Numbered from the stretch's first letter, positions 7,475 to 15,058 are shown. The stretch: 19,434 nucleotides of DNA from JAJYIW01 sp036787065 (GCA_036787065.1 DAIQPZ010000038.1:1-19434); one strand, 5' to 3'. Translations and numbers: made by a program. Notes: a model not told the origin generated them from the sequence alone.

Positions 7475-8893
7475 TTAATCGGCCAGGTCGCTCACATCTT
7501 CCGCGGTGGCAGCTTCACCCAGGTAATATTTCAGGTCGGGTTTTACTTCCACGGTTTGGATACACTTATCGACGTACTTTTTCGTGCCTTCCAAGCCTAA
7601 CAGGTGGAACAATTTCTTGAATTGGGCTTCCCAGGCTTTATTGACTTTCTCTTTATACTCAGGCTCCATATGCCAGGATTTGGCTTTGAAAGGACCCACG
7701 GCGCTCTTGCGAGTCTTGTAGTAGAACTGTTCGTCCGTCATCTCGGGTTTGCGTTCCGAGGCGAATTTCTCGTCCAGGAAGGCATAGATCTCTTTGCGGA
7801 AATCATCTGAGATCAAATCATAGAACATGTTCATGAAATTGGTCGCCAGGTGAACTTCGCAGGCTTCCGCCTCGACAAACTTACCAAATGCATCCTCTGG
7901 CAAGGTAGACGCGCCGTGCTGCACAGCGCCACCCAGTCCGTAATCATTGCGGGCAATCCGGCTTAGTTTGAGCATGGTATCGAAATCGACGCTGACCTGG
8001 GCGATTGTGCCATCTGGCAGAACAACCCCACCGTGGGATGTTCCGGTCTGGATGCTGATCTTGCTCAACCCATTGATCCCGGTGATCTGGTTGTTGAGCT
8101 CACCCTGGAAACCATTTAAGTAAGCGCGCAGTTCTTCTTCGGTTGAATTGTGCCCGCCCACTTCACCGATCTCGCCGCCGATAGAAATTTCAACGCCGTG
8201 CGGCTGGACCGCGCGGATGTAGGTGGTAAACATCGCCGAAAGCTGGTTGTTGAGGATCTGCTGTGCCGCAACCGTCGCCTGGTTCAGGTCAACCATGGTG
8301 GACGTATCCACATCGATGTTAAAAAAACCCGCCGCGATGGCTTCACGGATCAGGGCGCGCAGCGCTTCAATCTCGCTCTGGGGGTCAGAGCCGTAACGTT
8401 TTGACGAAACCTGGAAATGATCGCCCTGGATGAATACTGGGCCTTTATAACCTTCAGCGATAGCGGCTGCCAGGATAGAGGTCGCATATTCTGCAGGTCG
8501 CTGCTCGGTGTAGCCGATCTCTGAACGGGCGATTTCAAAAATAAAAGCCCCGGCATCCATGCTTTTGGCGGCGCGGAACATTGCCCGCGCAGCATCGAAA
8601 GACATAACCCGCAGATTGAAGGCCGGCGTGGTAAAGGTAAAGGGAATTTCGCCTCGCCCACGTGCCAGGTAAAGCGAATTAATTGAAGCCGGATAAATGC
8701 CCAACTCAAACGCCGCGCAGCGGGTCAGGTAGCGCGCCAGACCCTGTTCCTGGCCAGTTTTCAATGCGGAAATCTCTGCCAGTTTATAAACCACCTCCCG
8801 GAAACGGGCAGGATTTTTGATCTTCACCGAGCCTTGAACAACCAACAGGCTGTCATCTAGCTGGCTCAGGATTTCATGTAAGGGTGTAGTCAT
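7475..8893 (-). CDS. Class II fructose-bisphosphate aldolase family protein (long form)
   Basis: A zinc-dependent aldolase-type TIM barrel, likely interconverting fructose 1,6-bisphosphate and the triose phosphates in the cytoplasm. Motifs visible in order are FIQGDHFQV (Asp/His equivalent to the LDHG acid and zinc ligand), GEIGEVGGHNS, SIQTGTSHGGVVLPDG (second zinc-site histidine) and GLGGAVQHGASTLPED (third histidine and phosphate loop). At 472 aa it is much longer than ordinary Fba (~285-360 aa), with extra N-terminal helices and a C-terminal ~110-residue extension containing ETMTDEQFYYKTRK-like helical sequence. AGGAG lies seven bases before the ATG. It is immediately downstream of phosphofructokinase, the preceding glycolytic step, with only MITE copy 2 between them. 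A related sugar-bisphosphate aldolase cannot be excluded. Confidence 0.75.
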   Translation of the reverse strand: MTTPLHEILSQLDDSLLVVQGSVKIKNPARFREVVYKLAEISALKTGQEQGLARYLTRCAAFELGIYPASINSLYLARGRGEIPFTFTTPAFNLRVMSFDAARAMFRAAKSMDAGAFIFEIARSEIGYTEQRPAEYATSILAAAIAEGYKGPVFIQGDHFQVSSKRYGSDPQSEIEALRALIREAIAAGFFNIDVDTSTMVDLNQATVAAQQILNNQLSAMFTTYIRAVQPHGVEISIGGEIGEVGGHNSTEEELRAYLNGFQGELNNQITGINGLSKISIQTGTSHGGVVLPDGTIAQVSVDFDTMLKLSRIARNDYGLGGAVQHGASTLPEDAFGKFVEAEACEVHLATNFMNMFYDLISDDFRKEIYAFLDEKFASERKPEMTDEQFYYKTRKSAVGPFKAKSWHMEPEYKEKVNKAWEAQFKKLFHLLGLEGTKKYVDKCIQTVEVKPDLKYYLGEAATAEDVSDLAD

Positions 8894-8927
8894 GCGGAAC
8901 TCCTATTTGCTTAATTGAATTTCAAAT

Positions 8928-9039
8928 GTAACTGCTCAGGCATATGAGAGAAAGCCCCGAATTTGAGGTAATTGCGGGTGCGGAGCACCCGCAATTACCT
9001 CAAATTCGGACCACTTTCTTCTCATGCCTGAGTAGTTAC
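8928..9039. mobile_element. Palindromic MITE, copy 2 (112 bp, perfect 8-bp target duplication)
   Basis: The ends are GTAACTGCTCAGGCAT and, at the right, the complement of GTAACTACTCAGGCAT. The element is flanked by identical 8-bp direct repeats TTTCAAAT at 8920-8927 and 9040-9047. Inside is a perfect 25-bp hairpin (8957-8981 with 8985-9009, loop GGA). It carries no coding sequence. GTAA ends and an 8-bp duplication match IS66-family behaviour, so a non-autonomous IS66-type derivative is inferred. Removing it and one duplication leaves about 54 bp between phosphofructokinase and aldolase. Confidence 0.9.
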
Positions 9040-9067
9040 TTTCAAATAACGAATGAGCTGATAACCA

Positions 9068-10237
9068 TTAGCTCAAGAACATCGGCACGCCCATAAAATC
9101 TTTAATCTTGGGGCGATAATTATCGACATCATAATAGCTGGGGACGTCTACCCGTTTCTTGCCGGTTAAGATCATCTCAATCGGGACGGTAGTATATTTT
9201 CCACCGTGCAGGGCCACCATTTTACCGGTCTCACGCCGCCGGATCAATTGCCCCGCCAGGTTGCCAAACGACATGGCGACCATTCGATCGAGTGAATCGG
9301 GGGCGCCAGAGCGCATCAGGTACGCCACCTGCTGGTACATAATGTCCTGCCCGGTTAACTGCTTGATCATGTCAGCGGTGATCTGGCCTACCCCACCTAA
9401 CTTGCGGTGACCAAAGGCATCCTCCTCACCCGTCTCGATGACATCGCCACCTGAAATAATACCGCCTTCAGATATGGTCATAATCGCATAATTCGATGGA
9501 TTATTGCGCTTATCTTCCATCAAAAAATCAGCCAGGCGGTGAATATCGAAGGGGACTTCTGTGATAACGGCGCGATCGACATAAGAGAGATAGGCGCTGA
9601 TCAAGCTGGTTTCACCGGAATTGCGTCCGAATAATTCAACAATACCAATGCGTTCATGTGAACCCACTGAGGTACGCATATTGGTGATGAATTCGACGCT
9701 GCGGGTGACTGCCGTTGAAAATCCAATGCAGTAATCGGTGCCAAAAACGTCGTTATCCATCGTTTTTGGAATGGCGATCACCGGAATGCCTTCTCTATGC
9801 AGCCGGACGCCGTAGCTCAGTGTGTCGTCACCCCCTATTGGAACCATTACATCGATCCCCAGGTGATCAATTACTTTGAGTATGTAATCGGTGTAATCCA
9901 TGGTACCTTCGGCATCGATGGCTTTCCCGTACGCTGAGGTCTTCAAGAATGAAGGCACACTTTTGGCACGGACATTCTGTGGATTGGTGCGCGATGTGTG
10001 CAGAAAGGTACCGCCCGTGCGATCGATTGTTCTCACATCATCTCTTAAGAGATATCGAGTGTAATAATCGTGGGTTGAAGGTTCGTCCAGGTTGTAATTG
10101 AGTAGACCAGCCCAACCACGCCTGATGCCGATCACCTTATAATCCGCTTCCAATGCGCTTAAGACTACTGCTTTCATAGCAGGATTCAAACCGGGAACAT
10201 CACCCCCGCCAGTAAGGATACCAAGCGTTTTCGACAT
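9068..10237 (-). CDS. 6-phosphofructokinase, probably pyrophosphate-dependent
   Basis: Catalyses phosphorylation of fructose 6-phosphate in glycolysis. The 389-aa protein has the PFK family motifs TGGGDVPGLN (9-18), PIGGDDTL (133-140), PKTMDND (157-163), the GSHERIGIVELFGRNSGET segment and YLMRSGAPDSLDR. In ATP-dependent enzymes the second motif is usually GGDGS or GGEGT and the third PGTIDND. The second Asp in GGDD and the Lys in PKTMDND are the residues known to favour pyrophosphate as phosphoryl donor, so a reversible PPi-dependent enzyme is inferred. TAGGAG precedes the ATG. It is flanked on both sides by MITE copies (2 and 3), 28 bp from each end, and lies upstream of the aldolase on the same strand. 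Confidence 0.85.
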   Translation of the reverse strand: MSKTLGILTGGGDVPGLNPAMKAVVLSALEADYKVIGIRRGWAGLLNYNLDEPSTHDYYTRYLLRDDVRTIDRTGGTFLHTSRTNPQNVRAKSVPSFLKTSAYGKAIDAEGTMDYTDYILKVIDHLGIDVMVPIGGDDTLSYGVRLHREGIPVIAIPKTMDNDVFGTDYCIGFSTAVTRSVEFITNMRTSVGSHERIGIVELFGRNSGETSLISAYLSYVDRAVITEVPFDIHRLADFLMEDKRNNPSNYAIMTISEGGIISGGDVIETGEEDAFGHRKLGGVGQITADMIKQLTGQDIMYQQVAYLMRSGAPDSLDRMVAMSFGNLAGQLIRRRETGKMVALHGGKYTTVPIEMILTGKKRVDVPSYYDVDNYRPKIKDFMGVPMFLS

Positions 10238-10265
10238 ACCTTAAATCTCCTAATCATTTTTTTTT

Positions 10266-10373
10266 GTAATTGCTCAGGCTCTTGCGAAAAACCCCGAATT
10301 TGAGGTATAGGCGCTTACCAGGTAAGCGCCTATACCTCAAATTCGGGAACTTTCACCCTTCACCCAGTCTTAC
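10266..10373. mobile_element. Palindromic MITE, copy 3 (about 108 bp)
   Basis: The left end GTAATTGCTCAGG is clear. The right end is degenerate (CCCAGTCTTAC at about 10363-10373 aligns poorly with CTGAGTAGTTAC). The core is a near-perfect palindrome: 27-bp arms 10293-10319 and 10321-10347 around a single A. Its outer stem CCGAATTTGAGG matches copy 2, while the upper stem (TATAGGCGCTTACC) is different. No target duplication remains visible. On the minus strand the stem is followed by GTTTTT, so it can serve as an intrinsic terminator downstream of the histidine kinase, whose stop is 23 bp away. Confidence 0.85.
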
Positions 10374-10396
10374 GAGAAGATTAAACGACCATCGGG

Positions 10397-11443
10397 TTAA
10401 CTGGCAAATACAGCCGGCACATCCATTTCTACCCGACTCCCTTGCCCAAGCACAGAATCTATGGCAAGGTGACCACCTAACATATCCACGCGTTCTTTGA
10501 TCACTTTTAACCCAATCCCACCGTTATCCCCGATTTTCTCAGGATCAAAACCCTTCCCATTATCATCCACGGAGATGCGGACGGAATGATCATCCAGGTT
10601 AACCTGAACCTTAAGTTGAGTCGCCTGGCTGTGACGCGCGGCATTTCCCATTAATTCTTGAAGTGAGCGGAATAACATCACTTCAAGGTAGGGTTCAAGC
10701 CGCCGCTCGGTTCCAGAAATACTGAGGGTAACCTCGATACTGGTTTGCTCCTTAAAGGTATCCATATAGCGTTTCACCGTCGGTACCAGGCCCAAATCAT
10801 CCAGCATCATGGGGCGCAGCTCGAAGATAAAGTTGCGCACCTTCTGGAAGGTATTGGTCGCTGCCATTTTCAGGTTGATTAATTCGTCCTTAGCCCGGAC
10901 CTGGTCAATATCAAATAGCCGCATAGCAATTTCGGTCTGCAAAATGAAATTGGATAGGGCTTGAGCCGGGCCATCGTGCATTTTTCGCGATAAGCGCTGT
11001 CGTTCAGCTTCCTGAGCGTTGATCAGCATTTCAAGGGCCGCGCTGGAACTGCCGCTCCCAATTTTCTTGTTAGGTTTTGACCCGGGAAACATCTTTTGGG
11101 TCTGGGTTAATAAAGAAATATAGCGCTCCAAATGAGATTGATCGCCTTGCAATTTTTCAAGCTGATGGCGCATGCCAAACAGGCGCTGCTGAGCATCCAA
11201 TGCAGATTCATAAGCCGTGCGAATATCAGCCCGTGGCAATCCTTCCAACTGCGCCTGGACCTGCTGCAAATGAACCACAATCGACGTATTGCGCTGGGTG
11301 AGTTTATTTAACTCAATTTGATTCTGTTCCAGCATCAAAGTAATTTCTTTTAAAGCGCGTTGCGACTGTTCAAGCTCAGAGGCAACTTCTTCTTGAAATG
11401 CATCGTACTGCTCCACCTCAATTGTCGCTTCATTATCGACCAT
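10397..11443 (-). CDS. DegS/NarL-type soluble sensor histidine kinase (HisKA_3)
   Basis: A 348-aa cytoplasmic histidine kinase. No membrane segment or named sensor domain is visible; residues 10-70 and 80-118 are charged, heptad-like coiled coils (ELEQSQRALKEITLMLEQ). The HisKA_3 phosphoacceptor region is ERQRLSRKMHDGPAQALSN with H156. LDDLGLVPTVKRY leads to the ATPase domain: N box ELMGNAARHS (N267), G1 VDDNGKGFD and G2 GGIGLKVIKER. Such kinases phosphorylate LuxR-type response regulators, but none is encoded nearby, so it is an orphan here. GGGAG lies about eight bases before the ATG. A TATAAT box 74 bp upstream may drive it. The signal sensed is unknown. Confidence 0.85.
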   Translation of the reverse strand: MVDNEATIEVEQYDAFQEEVASELEQSQRALKEITLMLEQNQIELNKLTQRNTSIVVHLQQVQAQLEGLPRADIRTAYESALDAQQRLFGMRHQLEKLQGDQSHLERYISLLTQTQKMFPGSKPNKKIGSGSSSAALEMLINAQEAERQRLSRKMHDGPAQALSNFILQTEIAMRLFDIDQVRAKDELINLKMAATNTFQKVRNFIFELRPMMLDDLGLVPTVKRYMDTFKEQTSIEVTLSISGTERRLEPYLEVMLFRSLQELMGNAARHSQATQLKVQVNLDDHSVRISVDDNGKGFDPEKIGDNGGIGLKVIKERVDMLGGHLAIDSVLGQGSRVEMDVPAVFAS

Positions 11444-11516
11444 GTTTTACACTCCCGGGTTTTATTCATCGAAACGAATGGGATGGTCTTCTTTGGTAAC
11501 CCTTAAAATCCCCAAG

Positions 11517-11522
11517 ATTATA
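11517..11522 (-). promoter_or_regulatory. Candidate -10 box for the histidine kinase gene
   Basis: The minus strand reads TATAAT at this place, 73 bases before the kinase ATG, in a short stretch between the gene and MITE copy 4. No good -35 is seen at 17 bp; a second box-like TATACT lies about 25 bases further upstream. This is a single-motif call. Confidence 0.35.
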
Positions 11523-11577
11523 TCACCCCACCGAAAATCAGTATAGCACAATGTGCCTTTCAAGCCTAATTCATTTT

Positions 11578-11688
11578 GTTTCTGCTCAGACCCACGTAAA
11601 GAAGCTCCGCCTTTGAGGTGTTTGTAGTTGTTTCTCAACCGCAAACACCTCAAAGGCGGGAACTCTCTCTTCGTGGCCGGGTAGTTAC
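11578..11688. mobile_element. Palindromic MITE, copy 4 (111 bp)
   Basis: The ends are GTTTCTGCTCAG on the left and GGGTAGTTAC on the right, with AAAGAAG/CTCTTC-like spacers as in the other copies. The hairpin has 24-bp arms (11607-11630 with 11636-11659, loop TTTCT), with two consecutive non-Watson-Crick positions (TA facing CG of the other arm, one of them a wobble). Its outer stem CCGCCTTTGAGG differs from the CCGAATTTGAGG of copies 2, 3 and 5 at only a few bases. The flanking 8 bp do not match, so the duplication is lost or the ends are mis-set. Its right end is 2 bp from the glycosyltransferase stop codon. Confidence 0.8.
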
Positions 11689-11690
11689 AA

Positions 11691-12938
11691 TTAATCTAAA
11701 TCCCGCATCAATTCCAGGGGCAAACGGGATGGGCGGATCACCCAATAGCGGATCCATAGCAAAGCCAGCAGGCTGAGAATTGGCGGAAGGGTAGACAGAA
11801 TCAACGGTTCAACCAATAAGCCCCGACCTGACGAAAACACGAATGCCCACGACCCGGCTAAAACCAGGGCCAGCGTCGGCCAGATCAAAACTTCCCCAAT
11901 TTTTCCAAACCGTTCCTGCCAGACTTGTGCCATTTGAAAAACAACCCCTAAACACATCAAGCTCAACGATGTATCACTTCTTGGCACGATCAAAGCAGAC
12001 AGTGTCAGCGTGAGCAGCCAGGCCCAATAGAAATACCGGGGGCTTTTCTTTAAGGTAACCAGCCATTCAATGATCAAAAACAGCCCAAACGAGATATGCA
12101 GAGCGATAAACAACGGCTTTTTAATGCCTGGCAAGGCAAACGACATTTTTGATAGGACCGAGTCGTACCAATCCGGATGACCGGCAGAATTGACCAACGC
12201 ACCAGCCCACTGGAGAGGCCAGGCAGGGGCTAAAATCAGGGTGATGGTTAATAAAAAGGCGATCCCGGCTAAAAAGCTGATGTAGAAACGGGTTCGACGG
12301 ACTGAGATGGACCAGATAAACATAAAAACAACCACGAAGAGGCTCAATTCGGGTTTTGCCAGTGAAAGAGCCAATAAAAACCCGGCTCCTTCTTCATTAC
12401 CATGGGTTAGCAGCCAGGCTGAACCGACCAGGGTGAAAATGATAAAGACGGACAGTTGCCCAAGATAGATCGCGTGTGCCCCGTTATACAAGACCAGCGC
12501 CCAAAGCACTACCAGACCAAAGGCCCAAACCTTCAGCTTCCATCCTGAAAGCGAAATGAATCCACATATGATCACAACCAGGCAAATATCGATGAGAGCC
12601 AACCATATGGCCCTGGCCAGGTGGATATCCACAAGGCTGAATGGAGCGAAAATGATCAGGGCATAAAACGGTTCGGTGAACGGCGCGGGTTTGGGCGCCG
12701 CCTGTGACTGGTCCGAGTCGATTAAGCTAACCCTTGCTATCTCTTGAGCGACCCGATAATCATAAGGGCTAATGCCTTTCATCAGGTACATATTGGCAGA
12801 TACCCAACCTGTGGTGAAATCATCCTGTCCGGCGATGGGTTTAATGGAACGATAATTAACCCAAATCAAGCCCAGGCCAGCCAGGAATAATAGAACAACC
12901 ACCCAAACCGGGTTAAATCCATTTCGACGACTAGACAC
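11691..12938 (-). CDS. GT87/DUF2029-type polytopic glycosyltransferase
   Basis: An integral membrane protein of 415 aa with about ten hydrophobic segments, starting with WVVVLLFLAGLGLIWV at residues 12-27. The first external loop holds FTTGWVSANMYLMKGISPYD, resembling the acidic, aromatic loop of GT87 (DUF2029) mannosyltransferases, which use polyprenyl-phosphate sugars outside the membrane. The loop is followed by a second conserved-looking stretch, APFTEPFYALIIFAPFSLV. The C-terminal end is a short basic/acidic tail (RLPLELMRDLD). The start codon is GTG, supported by AGAGG six bases upstream. The likely role is extracytoplasmic sugar transfer, but donor and acceptor are unknown. MITE copy 4 abuts its stop codon and copy 5 lies just upstream of its start. 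Confidence 0.65.
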   Translation of the reverse strand: MSSRRNGFNPVWVVVLLFLAGLGLIWVNYRSIKPIAGQDDFTTGWVSANMYLMKGISPYDYRVAQEIARVSLIDSDQSQAAPKPAPFTEPFYALIIFAPFSLVDIHLARAIWLALIDICLVVIICGFISLSGWKLKVWAFGLVVLWALVLYNGAHAIYLGQLSVFIIFTLVGSAWLLTHGNEEGAGFLLALSLAKPELSLFVVVFMFIWSISVRRTRFYISFLAGIAFLLTITLILAPAWPLQWAGALVNSAGHPDWYDSVLSKMSFALPGIKKPLFIALHISFGLFLIIEWLVTLKKSPRYFYWAWLLTLTLSALIVPRSDTSLSLMCLGVVFQMAQVWQERFGKIGEVLIWPTLALVLAGSWAFVFSSGRGLLVEPLILSTLPPILSLLALLWIRYWVIRPSRLPLELMRDLD

Positions 12939-12966
12939 GAACGCCTCTGAGTCCTTTTCAATAAAT

Positions 12967-13059
12967 TAGGGGAGTTTTCCCGAATTTGAGGGTATTGCGC
13001 TTACAAAGCAAGCGCAATACCCTCAAATTCGGTTTTTTTTATACAAGCTTGAGCAGAAC
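12967..13059. mobile_element. Palindromic MITE, copy 5 (93 bp, 5' end eroded, probable target duplication)
   Basis: The hairpin has perfect 23-bp arms (12980-13002 with 13010-13032, 7-nt loop) and the same outer stem CCGAATTTGAGG as copies 2 and 3. The right end CTTGAGCAGAAC fits the family; the left end is largely deleted. CAATAAAT (12959-12966) and CAATTAAT (13060-13067) flank it and match at 7 of 8 bases, consistent with an old 8-bp duplication. The right stem runs directly into eight Ts (13033-13040), making a strong intrinsic-terminator shape on the plus strand. It lies between the divergent glycosyltransferase and DUF309 genes. Confidence 0.8.
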
Positions 13060-13195
13060 CAATTAATCATAACAGATAAACTGGATCTCCTGTCGAACCC
13101 ATATCCCTTGTGCCGCGAATTTTACCTTTTATTGCGGATGAGGTCAATTCTGTTGATGCCTGGCGCTGTAAGCCGGACGCAGGGTCAATGCAGCA

Positions 13196-13204
13196 TGCTA
13201 TAAT
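13196..13204 (+). promoter_or_regulatory. Extended -10 promoter for the DUF309-fabL genes
   Basis: TGCTATAAT is an exact extended -10 element (TGnTATAAT). The -35 region at a 17-bp spacing is weak, as is usual for extended -10 promoters. Transcription would start near 13211, which is the GTG of the DUF309 frame; the alternative ATG is at 13220. The mRNA would therefore be leaderless or nearly so, and no Shine-Dalgarno is present. Confidence 0.6.
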
Positions 13205-13210
13205 GATGGC

Positions 13211-13681
13211 GTGTCCGCCATGCCTTCCAACCTACCCCAAGTAACCGTCGATCCCATCCATTGCCAGGGAGATCTCCATCCTGAAGCCGTGCATGGGATC
13301 CATTTGTTTAACCACCAGGATTTTTTTGAGGCGCATGAGGCCCTTGAAGCGGCCTGGAAAGATGAAAAAGGGCCGATCCGCCATTTATATCGCGGTATCC
13401 TTCAGGTGGCGGTCGGATATTATCATTTAAAACGAGGCAACATTAGCGGAGCGCGCAAGATGTTCCAACGCTGCCTCGAATGGCTCGCGCCTTTTCCCGA
13501 TCAGTGCCGAGGAATCGATGTGGCCAGGTTGATTCAAGATTACCAGGCGGTAGAAACCCGGCTCGACCGGCTGGCATCCGAAAGCCCGACCACCCTGGCA
13601 AGTCTGGTTTTTCCACCCGTTGTAATGCATGAACCAGGATTAGAAAAGCCCCATGGACCCAACTCTCCCACTGGAAAATAA
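13211..13681 (+). CDS. DUF309 domain protein
   Basis: A 156-aa all-helical protein. The DUF309 signature is clear: HGIHLFNHQDFFEAHEALEAAW (about 29-50), followed by RHLYRGILQVAVGYYHLKRGN and a third helix with ARKMFQRCLEWL. The conserved histidine and glutamates of the FFEAHE motif suggest a metal or catalytic site, but the family has no established function. Start is GTG at 13211 or ATG at 13220; both lie next to the predicted transcription start, so this is a leaderless-type gene and the choice is open. Its last 29 bp overlap the FabL-like gene in another frame, indicating coupled expression. Confidence 0.8.
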   Translation: MSAMPSNLPQVTVDPIHCQGDLHPEAVHGIHLFNHQDFFEAHEALEAAWKDEKGPIRHLYRGILQVAVGYYHLKRGNISGARKMFQRCLEWLAPFPDQCRGIDVARLIQDYQAVETRLDRLASESPTTLASLVFPPVVMHEPGLEKPHGPNSPTGK

Positions 13682-14426
13682 AGTCGCCCTAGTCACCGGG
13701 TCAGGCCGCGGTATTGGCAAGGCGATTGCGCTTCAGCTCGCCCGCGAGGGCGCCCACATCATGGTTAATTATGTGCATAATCAGGCGCCTGCCTTGGAAA
13801 CGATGGAAGAAATCCGAGCCATGGGCAGAGAAGCCTACATTTTTCGAGCCAACGTCGGGAAAATCGAAGGGATCGATGCCTTATTCGATGAAATAACCAC
13901 CCGTTTTGGACACTTAAACATCCTGGTTAACAATGCGGCCATCGGTTTTAATCGTCCGGCCCTGCAGCAAACACCCAATGGATGGGACGGAACGATGAAT
14001 GTGAATGCGCGTTCCATCCTTTTTGCGGCCCAGCGCGCTGTGCCGCTGATGGAAAAGCAAGGTGGCGGCGCCATCATCAACATTTCCAGCCCCGGATCAA
14101 CCCGGGTGATGCCTGATTACATCACCGTTGGAGCCAGTAAAGCAGCGCTTGAGGCTCTGACGCGTTACCTGGGGGTCGAACTGGCGCCCAAGAAAATTAT
14201 CGTGAACGCCGTTGCCCCGGGTGTAGTCGAGACGGATGCGCTCAAGCATTTCGCCGTATTTCAAAACCATGACCTGCTGTCTGATCTTGCAAGCCGGACG
14301 CCGGCCGGGCGATTGGCCAGCCCGCAAGATGTGGCTGAGGTGGTAGCCTTCTTGTGTTCACCCGCCGCGGCGATGATCTGTGGTCAGACCCTTATTGTCG
14401 ACGGCGGATACACACTTCTGGCTTAA
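13653..14426 (+). CDS. fabL: FabL-type enoyl-[acyl-carrier-protein] reductase (SDR)
   Basis: A 257-aa Rossmann-fold reductase with TGSGRGIGKAIA (15-26) for NADPH and NNAAIGFNRPAL (93-104). The usual SDR Y-x3-K is absent: the position four before K163 is Val. Instead Y156 and K163 form Y-x6-K (DYITVGASK), the pattern of enoyl-ACP reductase III. The next stretch, ALEALTRYLGVELAPKKIIV followed by NAVAPGVVETDALKHF, and the ending GQTLIVDGGYTLLA closely parallel Bacillus subtilis FabL as I recall it. It should reduce trans-2-enoyl-ACP in the last step of fatty acid elongation. It starts inside the DUF309 gene and ends in a stop codon that overlaps the convergent cyclase stop. Another SDR activity is possible but the Y-x6-K motif argues for FabL. 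Confidence 0.8.
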   Translation: MDPTLPLENKVALVTGSGRGIGKAIALQLAREGAHIMVNYVHNQAPALETMEEIRAMGREAYIFRANVGKIEGIDALFDEITTRFGHLNILVNNAAIGFNRPALQQTPNGWDGTMNVNARSILFAAQRAVPLMEKQGGGAIINISSPGSTRVMPDYITVGASKAALEALTRYLGVELAPKKIIVNAVAPGVVETDALKHFAVFQNHDLLSDLASRTPAGRLASPQDVAEVVAFLCSPAAAMICGQTLIVDGGYTLLA

Positions 14427-15058
14427 TCGCCGATTAAGATCGTCCTGGCTGGCGCGCCGTCTGTGCCGACGAGTTTTAATGGCAGACAGCAGAGCTGGTA
14501 CACACCCGGCTTGACTTTCGAGAAATCCATGCCTTCGATCACCACCATTTTCGCGCCCAACAAAGCTTCGTGGGTTGGGCGGCTGCGTTTATAAGGCGCC
14601 ACCGAGAGGTAATCGATCCCGACCAGTTTCACTCCCCGGTCGACCAGGGCTTTGGCGGCATCCGCTTCAACCCCACAAAAACCCGTTTGGAACGTCTTTT
14701 CACCCCGAGACCAGTAAGACGAATTGCGTGTCTTGAACAGCACCCGCGTGGTATTCGCGGGGATATGCGCCTGTTTGATCGTGTCCGCATTAATCTGTTC
14801 GACCGTGTCGGGCAGCTCGATCAACAGAGCCGGGCCGACCAACACATCCAGGGGCATTTGGTCTACGCCATATTGGCCAGGGATAAAATGCAAAGGCGCG
14901 TCGACATGCGTGCCGATGTGCACGCCGCAACTCAAATGCGACGCATTGGCATTGGCGCCTTCTTCTATCTTTTTCACTCGTTCGAGGCTCACGGCGGGGT
15001 CGCCAGGCCATACTGGCATATCGTTTGTGATTCCTACTGTTACATCATAAATCGTCAT
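14423..15058 (-). CDS. Cyclase / kynurenine formamidase-like metal-dependent hydrolase
   Basis: A 211-aa protein of the cyclase family (PF04199), which includes arylformamidase KynB and isatin hydrolase. The family metal-binding motif HxGTHxDxPxHF is intact at about H47: HIGTHVDAPLHF. MPVWPGDPAVSLERVK near the N-terminus and GVKLVGIDYLSVAPY further on are also typical. No tryptophan-degradation gene is nearby, so the substrate is unknown. AGG about five bases upstream of the ATG supports the start. It lies 29 bp downstream of the CapA-like gene on the same strand and likely shares its transcript. Its stop shares a TTAA with the convergent fabL-like stop. Confidence 0.8.
   Translation of the reverse strand: MTIYDVTVGITNDMPVWPGDPAVSLERVKKIEEGANANASHLSCGVHIGTHVDAPLHFIPGQYGVDQMPLDVLVGPALLIELPDTVEQINADTIKQAHIPANTTRVLFKTRNSSYWSRGEKTFQTGFCGVEADAAKALVDRGVKLVGIDYLSVAPYKRSRPTHEALLGAKMVVIEGMDFSKVKPGVYQLCCLPLKLVGTDGAPARTILIGD

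Noticed and set aside
11462..11653. A 63-residue minus-strand frame upstream of the histidine kinase
   Set aside because: It starts inside the hairpin of MITE copy 4, has no ribosome binding site or recognisable domain, and contains the candidate promoter of the kinase.
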